Positions 1-4,632 of a DNA stretch of 5,834 nt are shown piece by piece. Made by a program: the position numbers and the translations under genes. The notes under the pieces are model-generated. The model did no database searches. It was not told where the DNA came from and saw only the letters and a list, made by a program, of their open reading frames with translations. Source of the stretch: Holophagaceae bacterium UBA692 (GTDB lineage Bacteria > Acidobacteriota > Holophagae > Holophagales > Holophagaceae). Position 1 is the stretch's first letter. Each line of letters starts with the position of its first letter. The stretch is from NCBI GenBank assembly GCA_002297665.1, contig DBMS01000197.1, forward strand, positions 1,400-7,233. The letters run 5' to 3'.

Positions 1-1382
1 CCGATCTCGGCGCCGCTGGTGCCGGTGTTCACGTTGGCGATGCCGCAGTCGCTGCCGGCCGCGGAGAGGAAGAGCTCGGATTCCCGCATGTCGTTGGTGA
101 TGATGGCGCTGGAGAGGCCCTGGGGCACGTCGTTCTGGATGGCGATGGCCTCCTCGATCGTGGCGTAGCGGGTGAGGTAGAGCACCGGCGCGAAGGTCTC
201 CTCCCGCGTCATGGGCAGCCCCGCGGGCACCTCGGCCAGGCACGGGGTGACGTAGCAGCCCCCGGGCAGGGGCAGCCGCTCGCCGCCAGCCAGGATGGTG
301 CCGCCCTGGGCCTTGATGGTCCCGATGGCCTCCAGCATGGTGGCGACGGCGCCGCCGTCCACCAGGGGCCCCATGAGATTGGCCTCGTCCCGGGGGTCGC
401 CGATGCGGGTCTTGGCATACATCCCCTTGAGCCTGGCCACGAACGTGTCGTAGATGGAGTCGTGGATGATCACGCGCCGGGTGGAGGTGCAGCGCTGGCC
501 CGAGGTGCCGATGGCCCCGAAATAGACGGAGGTGAGGGCCGTTTCCAGGTCCCCCTTCTCGCTGACGATCACGGCGCCGTTGCCGCCCAGTTCCAGGATG
601 TGCCGCCCGAAGCGCTCCTGGACCAGCCTGCCCACGTGGCGCCCGCCGGGGACCGACCCCGTGTAGGAAACCAGGGCCACCCGGGGGTCCGTGTTGATGA
701 GGTCGCCGATGTCGCTGCCCCTGCCGATGGCCAGGCTGCAGATGGCGGGATCAAAGCCGAACTTGCGCAGCACGCGCTCGGCGATGCGGGTGCAGGCGAT
801 GGCGGTCAGGGGCGTCTTGCTGGAGGGCTTCCACAGCACCGTGTCGCCGCACACCAGGGCGAGGGCGGTGTTCCAGCTCCACACGGCCACGGGGAAGTTG
901 AAGGCGGTGATCACGCCCACGACCCCCAGCGGGTGCCACTGCTCCTGGAGGCGGTGCATGCGGCGCTCGCTGGGCATGGTCAGGCCGTAGAGCTGCCGGG
1001 ACAGGCCCACCGCCAGGTCGCAGATGTCGATCATCTCCTGGACCTCGCCCAGGCCCTCGCGCAGGGTCTTGCCCATCTCCAGCGTGACCAGTTCGGCCAG
1101 CGTCTCCTTGTTGCGGCGCAATTCGTCGCCCAGCTCCTTGACCACCTCGCCCCGCTTGGGGGCGGGCACCAGGCGCCAGGACTTCCAGGCCTCGAAGCTG
1201 CGGGCGAGCACCGCCTCGAACTCGTCCTGGGTGATGTTGGCGACGGTGGCCAGCACGGCGCCGTCCACGGGGGAGACGACGTCCTGGTTTCGGCCGCTGC
1301 CGATCCATTGCCCGTGGAACCCGCCCAGGTTGTGTTCCGCGATGCCGAGTTTCGCCAGGACCTTCTCCATGACTGCCTGCAT
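1..1382 (-). CDS. ALDH7-family aldehyde dehydrogenase (probable L-2-aminoadipate-6-semialdehyde dehydrogenase), 3'-truncated by window edge
   Basis: The 460 visible codons read without a stop to the left edge, so the C-terminus (about 40-50 residues by family length) lies outside. Family enzymes oxidise 2-aminoadipate 6-semialdehyde (open form of piperideine-6-carboxylate) to 2-aminoadipate with NAD(P)+ in the cytosol, a late step of lysine or pipecolate breakdown; the Pseudomonas homologue is called amaB. Visible motifs: ITAFNFPVAV (158-167), WKPS (184-187), a TGS cofactor-loop motif (241-243), general base Glu264 in LELGG, nucleophile Cys298 in GQRC, EETF (394-397). ALDH7 hallmarks are GEVQEMIDICD (112 on) and SDCGIANVN followed by TSGAEIG at the visible end, which separate it from ordinary ALDH families. 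The start is supported by AGGAG-like sequence 6 nt upstream; an in-frame ATG at 1370 lacks this. LELGG is followed by NG where the human enzyme has NN, a mild change. It is divergent from a LysR gene. The family is certain; the substrate is inferred from family. Confidence 0.93.
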   Translation of the reverse strand, partial: MQAVMEKVLAKLGIAEHNLGGFHGQWIGSGRNQDVVSPVDGAVLATVANITQDEFEAVLARSFEAWKSWRLVPAPKRGEVVKELGDELRRNKETLAELVTLEMGKTLREGLGEVQEMIDICDLAVGLSRQLYGLTMPSERRMHRLQEQWHPLGVVGVITAFNFPVAVWSWNTALALVCGDTVLWKPSSKTPLTAIACTRIAERVLRKFGFDPAICSLAIGRGSDIGDLINTDPRVALVSYTGSVPGGRHVGRLVQERFGRHILELGGNGAVIVSEKGDLETALTSVYFGAIGTSGQRCTSTRRVIIHDSIYDTFVARLKGMYAKTRIGDPRDEANLMGPLVDGGAVATMLEAIGTIKAQGGTILAGGERLPLPGGCYVTPCLAEVPAGLPMTREETFAPVLYLTRYATIEEAIAIQNDVPQGLSSAIITNDMRESELFLSAAGSDCGIANVNTGTSGAEI

Positions 1383-1387
1383 GTGGT

Positions 1388-1395
1388 TCTCCTCT
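1388..1395 (-). promoter_or_regulatory. Ribosome binding site of the ALDH7 gene
   Basis: Read on the minus strand this is AGAGGAGA, a strong Shine-Dalgarno match whose GGAG core ends 6 nt before the ATG at 1382. It decides the start in favour of 1382 over the internal ATG at 1370. Confidence 0.8.
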
Positions 1396-1403
1396 GGCCA
1401 AGA

Positions 1404-1432
1404 TATATACGCCCTTTGAAACTGACTCTCAA
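1404..1432 (-). promoter_or_regulatory. Sigma70-type promoter of the ALDH7 gene
   Basis: On the minus strand, TTGAGA (1432-1427) is followed by a 17-bp spacer and TATATA (1409-1404). Both boxes are near consensus and the spacing is ideal. Transcription would start near 1397, giving a leader of about 15 nt that contains the ribosome binding site. The -35 box lies inside the right half of the dyad at 1415-1433, so a protein bound there would touch or block RNA polymerase. Confidence 0.7.
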
Positions 1433-1433
1433 A
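1415..1433. promoter_or_regulatory. Candidate LysR-regulator operator (19-bp imperfect dyad)
   Basis: TTTGA and TCAAA form perfect outer arms around a 9-bp core centred on position 1424, and the core itself keeps partial symmetry. LysR-type regulators bind interrupted dyads in the spacer between themselves and a divergent target, and this is the most symmetrical element in that spacer. Its TGA/TCA half-sites give T-N13-A rather than the textbook T-N11-A. It overlaps the -35 box of the ALDH7 promoter. Assignment to the neighbouring regulator is inferred from position. Confidence 0.5.
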
Positions 1434-1454
1434 ATCATACTTTTCACCCCAACT

Positions 1455-1469
1455 ATGAGTACAATTCAT
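1455..1469. promoter_or_regulatory. Second candidate LysR box (T-N11-A dyad) over the lysR start codon
   Basis: ATGA-N7-TCAT is a dyad whose inner T (1456) and A (1468) match the T-N11-A rule for LysR-type boxes. It shares TGA/TCA half-sites with the dyad at 1415-1433; the two centres are 38 bp apart. It covers the first two bases of the regulator's start codon, so binding here would suit autorepression. Short dyads of this kind also occur by chance. Confidence 0.35.
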
Positions 1470-2367
1470 GGATATGACCCATCCGCTTGACCTGTATCAA
1501 TTGCGCGCCTTCCACGCCCTGGGCACCACGGGGACGTTCACCCGGGCCGCCCGGAAGCTGAACCTCACCCAGTCCGCCGTCAGCCACGCGGTCGCCAAGC
1601 TCGAGGCCGGCGCCGGGGCCCTCCTGGTGGAACGCCGGGGCCGGGAGCCGCGCCTGACCGAGGAGGGCCGGCGCCTCTTCCAGGCGTGCGAGGAGGTCTT
1701 CGCCACCCTGGAGGCCGCCGCCGAGGACCTGGGCCTGGCCAAGGCCGGCGGGCGCCTGCGCCTGGGGGCCACGGTCGAGTTCGGCAGCAGCATCCTCATG
1801 CGCCACATGGGCCCCTTCCTGGCGGACCACCCCGACCTGGAAATCGACTTCACCCTGGCCCACGACCTCCTCACCCCCCTGCTCCGGGACGACCTGGACA
1901 TCGCCATCGACTGCCGGGAGCACCTCCTGCCCGACCTGGAGAAGGTCCCCTGGTTCATCGAGACCTACGTCGTCGCCGCCGCCCCTTCCTTCCTGGCTTC
2001 GGGGGGCGTCGCCCGCCCCGCGGACCTGGAGGCCCGGCCGGTGCTGTCCCTGGACAAGGCGGGCGCCTGGTGGCACCGGTTCCTCCTGGCCCTCCCCGAG
2101 GCGGACCGGCCCGAGTTCCACCGGATCATCGAGGTCAACCACATCCGGGCCATGATCAACGCCGCCGTGGAGGGCCTGGGGGTGCTGCTCGCCCCCACCT
2201 ACAGCGTGCTGGGCGAACTGGAGCGGGGCGCGCTCCGGGCCGTGCTCCCCGGCGTCCGGCCCCGGGAGGACCGGTTCTTCATCTACCAGAAGAAGCGCCG
2301 GGCGGCTCTGGAGCGCCACCGGCTGCTTACCGAATACCTCAGGACCTTGACTCCGCCCGAATTCTAG
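1468..2367 (+). CDS. LysR-type transcriptional regulator
   Basis: A 299-residue protein, the usual length for the family. An N-terminal winged helix-turn-helix lies at about residues 8-66: LYQLRAFHAL, then FTRAARKLNLTQSAVSHAV with the recognition helix near 35-45, then LTEEGRRLF. A linker helix (about 66-92) leads to a periplasmic-binding-protein-like effector domain from about residue 96 to the end. No membrane segment or signal is seen, so it is a cytosolic DNA-binding protein. By the usual LysR rule it should control the divergent ALDH7 gene and itself; the effector may be a lysine-pathway metabolite, which is inference only. The chosen start has only a weak GAG 8 nt upstream. ATG at 1474, two codons in, is an equally plausible start that would drop two residues. 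The next gene on the same strand begins 43 nt after its stop. Confidence 0.93.
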   Translation: MDMTHPLDLYQLRAFHALGTTGTFTRAARKLNLTQSAVSHAVAKLEAGAGALLVERRGREPRLTEEGRRLFQACEEVFATLEAAAEDLGLAKAGGRLRLGATVEFGSSILMRHMGPFLADHPDLEIDFTLAHDLLTPLLRDDLDIAIDCREHLLPDLEKVPWFIETYVVAAAPSFLASGGVARPADLEARPVLSLDKAGAWWHRFLLALPEADRPEFHRIIEVNHIRAMINAAVEGLGVLLAPTYSVLGELERGALRAVLPGVRPREDRFFIYQKKRRAALERHRLLTEYLRTLTPPEF

Positions 2368-2398
2368 ATCGGTGAGGCGGACCTCCCTCCCGGGCGGA

Positions 2399-2404
2399 TA
2401 TAAT
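2399..2404 (+). promoter_or_regulatory. Perfect -10 box (TATAAT) just before the GAF gene
   Basis: TATAAT ends 6 nt before the ATG at 2411, so transcription would begin at about the A of that ATG and give a leaderless or nearly leaderless mRNA. No recognisable -35 hexamer lies 16-18 bp upstream (GC-rich sequence there), and no clear Shine-Dalgarno precedes the ATG, which agrees with leaderless initiation. TATAAT stands out in this GC-rich DNA, but it is only six bases. Confidence 0.4.
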
Positions 2405-2410
2405 CACGGC

Positions 2411-3415
2411 ATGACCAAGTCGAGGAAAATCGCCTCCGCCGCCAAAGCAGGCGCAAGATCCCGGCGCCCCATGCACCTGGACGCCCTGCAGGAGCTGGTG
2501 GAGCCCGGCTTTCCCGACGCCACCGAGCTTTTCGAGAAGGGCCTCAAGCTGCTGGTGTCCCAGCTGCTGGTGGACCGCGCCGTCATCGTGCGGATCACCG
2601 ACCTGGGCTACGAGACCCTCTGGTGGGCGACGAAGGACGGCTCGGACCTGGACCTGTCCACCTTCGACCCCAACAAGAACTTCTGCCCCCAGGTGCTGGA
2701 ACACGCTCCTCGCACCCTCGTCATCCGGGACGCCAAGGAGGACTCGGAACTGGAGACCCACACCGCCTTCCAGGACATGGCCGTGCGCTCCTACATCGGC
2801 GTGCCGCTTCGCAAGGCCGACCAGGTCATCGGGGTGCTGAGCGTGCAGAGTTCCGCTCCCAGGGAGTACACCCGCGCCGACATCGTCTTCGTGAGCATGG
2901 TGGCCAACCTCATGGGAAGCGCCATGGAGATCGAGCTCCTCAAGCAGGAGCTCCACATGACCCGGGAGGCCCTGGACCTCACGATGTCCGTGGTGGAGGA
3001 CAGCGCCCTGGAGGCCCAGGCCACGCGCCTTCCCAGCCGGCGCTACCTCGACATCTGGCTCAAGGCCTACCTCTACATGGCCCGCAGGCGGTCCGAGCCC
3101 ATGGCCCTGGTGGCCTGGAAGACCCCCCTGAACCGCGATTCCCGCAAGGCCCTCCGCGAGATCTCCGACCAGGCCCGGGGCGAGGACCTGCTCGTGGACA
3201 TGGGCAAGGACACCTTCCTGCTCCTCCTGCCCCGCACGTCGCTGGACGGCGCGGAATTCCTGGTGCAGAGGGTGCGCGCCCGGTTCGGCCCGGTTCCCGT
3301 GGGCACGGCCCTGTGGGACCCCGCCGACCCCGCGGACCGTGACGATTTCACGATCCGCGAGGCCCTCCGCAGGGTCATGGTGCACCTGGAACCGGCCCCC
3401 GGCGCCCTGGCCTGA
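2411..3415 (+). CDS. GAF domain protein with degenerate GGDEF-like domain
   Basis: A 334-residue soluble protein. After a basic N-terminus (1-20), a GAF sensor domain spans about 24-175, with the typical run from FCPQVLEHAP through SYIGVPLRKADQVIGVLSVQ (128-146). A helix (about 170-200) links it to a GGDEF-like domain (about 200-300): TRLPSRRYL (205-213) stands where TGLPNRR is usual, and DLLVDMGKDTFLLLLP aligns with the active-site hairpin. GGDEF has become G265-K-D-T-F269, and the metal-binding Asp region reads AWKTPLN, so diguanylate cyclase activity is unlikely. R256-G-E-D259, five residues before the hairpin, keeps the RxxD inhibitory-site pattern that binds c-di-GMP. The GAF ligand is unknown. 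GTG at 2372 would add 13 residues but has no ribosome site, and those codons contain the TATAAT. It could be co-transcribed with lysR. Domains are clear; the receptor role is inferred. Confidence 0.85.
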   Translation: MTKSRKIASAAKAGARSRRPMHLDALQELVEPGFPDATELFEKGLKLLVSQLLVDRAVIVRITDLGYETLWWATKDGSDLDLSTFDPNKNFCPQVLEHAPRTLVIRDAKEDSELETHTAFQDMAVRSYIGVPLRKADQVIGVLSVQSSAPREYTRADIVFVSMVANLMGSAMEIELLKQELHMTREALDLTMSVVEDSALEAQATRLPSRRYLDIWLKAYLYMARRRSEPMALVAWKTPLNRDSRKALREISDQARGEDLLVDMGKDTFLLLLPRTSLDGAEFLVQRVRARFGPVPVGTALWDPADPADRDDFTIREALRRVMVHLEPAPGALA

Positions 3416-3417
3416 TA

Positions 3418-4632
3418 CTACCGGCGCTTCCTCTGCATCGCGGCGATCTCGCCCACGGCCGAGACCGCGGCCTTGATGTGCTCGGGCGTGTTGAAGGGGC
3501 CGATGCCGAAGCGCGCGGCGCCGTGGAGCTTGTCGGTGCCCAGGTGCTCGTGGACCATGGGCGTGCAGTGCAGGCCCGTGCGGCAGGCGATGTTGTAGTC
3601 GACGTCCAGCATCGTGCCGGTGTCGGCGGCCTCCAGGCCGTCCACGTTGAAGGTGAGGACGCTGATGCGCTCCTTGCCGGCATCCTCCTGGCAGTAGAGC
3701 GTCACGCCCTCGATGGCCTTGAGGCCGTCCCGCAGCTGGCGCCACAGCTCCATCTCGTGGTGGTGGATCGCCCCCAGCCCATGGCGGTTCACCCAGTTGA
3801 CCCCCGCGTTGAGGCCCGCGATGCCGGGGAGGTTGGGGGTGCCGTACTCCAGGCGGTAGGGATACTCGTCCAGGTGGTGGCGCTGGGCGCTGCGGACGCC
3901 GGTGCCCCCGGCGCGGGTGTGGCGGACCTCGACGCCCTCGCGCACGTACATGCCGCCGATGCCCATGGGGCCCATGAGGCTCTTGTGGCCCGTGAAGCAG
4001 ATGATGTCCGCGCCCAGGTCGTCCATTTTCACCGGCACCATGCCCGCGGTCTGGCTCACGTCCAGGATGAAGAGGATGCCCCGCTCCTTGCAGGCGCGCC
4101 CCACGGCCGCGGCGTCCTGCACCGTGCCCAGCACGTTGCTGCCGTGGTTCATGACCACCGCGCGGGTGCCCTTCATCATGCGGGCGATGATCCGGTCGGG
4201 ATCCACGTAGCCGTCATCCTCGAAATCCACCCAGTCCACCTGGGTGCCGGCCTCCTGGAGGTGCCAGAGGGGACGCAGGGTGGCGTTGTGCTCCAGGTGG
4301 GTGGTGATGACGTGGTCGCCTTCGCCCAGGGTGCCGAAGATCGCCAGGTTGAGGGCGTCGGTGGAGTTGTAGCCGAAGACCAGGCGGTTGGGATCGGTCC
4401 CGCCGAAGAAGGCGGTGAGCAGCTTGCGCGTGGTGTCGAGCAGGGTTCCGGCCTCGATGCACAGGTCGAAGCCGCTGCGGCCCGGGTTGACGCCGTAGGT
4501 GCGGTAGAACGAGTCCATGAATTCGTAGACTTCCGGCGGCTTGGGGAAGGACGTGGCCCCGTTGTCGAGGTACATCAGCCCCCCCGCGGGGGATTGGGCC
4601 TGGAAGGGGGAAAGGGGTTCGGTCTGGGTCAT
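3418..4632 (-). CDS. Class V aminotransferase-fold PLP enzyme, cysteine desulfurase family
   Basis: A 404-residue cytosolic enzyme. YLDNGATSFPKP (21-32) is the start signature of cysteine-desulfurase-like proteins related to SufS/CsdA. PLP-site residues visible: H115 in the HLEHNATLRPL stretch, D191 and Q194 in DVSQTAG, and Schiff-base Lys217 in FTGHKSL. Active-site Cys356 lies in RTGLHC, where SufS-type enzymes have RTGHHC, so removing sulfur from cysteine (or selenium from selenocysteine) as enzyme persulfide is plausible. FGIGPFNTPEHI (375-386) closes the fold. The first 19 residues precede the usual family start; ATG at 4575 would give a more typical N-terminus, but the ATG at 4632 overlaps the upstream stop codon as ATGA and has a ribosome site, so coupled translation favours the longer form. 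The substrate is not proven: the wider family includes poorly characterised members. Its stop lies 2 bp from that of the convergent GAF gene. Confidence 0.88.
   Translation of the reverse strand: MTQTEPLSPFQAQSPAGGLMYLDNGATSFPKPPEVYEFMDSFYRTYGVNPGRSGFDLCIEAGTLLDTTRKLLTAFFGGTDPNRLVFGYNSTDALNLAIFGTLGEGDHVITTHLEHNATLRPLWHLQEAGTQVDWVDFEDDGYVDPDRIIARMMKGTRAVVMNHGSNVLGTVQDAAAVGRACKERGILFILDVSQTAGMVPVKMDDLGADIICFTGHKSLMGPMGIGGMYVREGVEVRHTRAGGTGVRSAQRHHLDEYPYRLEYGTPNLPGIAGLNAGVNWVNRHGLGAIHHHEMELWRQLRDGLKAIEGVTLYCQEDAGKERISVLTFNVDGLEAADTGTMLDVDYNIACRTGLHCTPMVHEHLGTDKLHGAARFGIGPFNTPEHIKAAVSAVGEIAAMQRKRR

Noticed and set aside
1416..1441. Plus-strand TTGAAA / CATACT as a lysR promoter
   Set aside because: The spacer is only 14 bp and the -10 match is 4 of 6; no better plus-strand pair was found, so the lysR promoter is left unassigned.
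462..1490. Long plus-strand open frame opposite the ALDH7 gene
   Set aside because: It is antisense to a convincingly conserved enzyme, has low-complexity Ala/Gly/His/Gln-rich composition typical of GC-rich reverse frames, and shows no domain.
1453..2319. Minus-strand open frame covering most of the LysR gene
   Set aside because: The plus-strand frame has an unmistakable LysR helix-turn-helix; the reverse frame is low-complexity GC-driven sequence.
2347..2352. TTGACT as the -35 box of the TATAAT before the GAF gene
   Set aside because: The gap to the -10 box is 46 bp, far beyond the usable 15-19 bp range.
2372..2410. GTG start giving a 13-residue longer GAF protein
   Set aside because: No ribosome binding site precedes it, and the extra codons contain the TATAAT box; ATG 2411 is preferred.
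2339..3745. 468-codon minus-strand open frame across the GAF gene and the end of the PLP gene
   Set aside because: It is a shadow frame: repetitive Gly/Val/His/Gln composition, no motif, and both underlying genes have clear family signatures in other frames.
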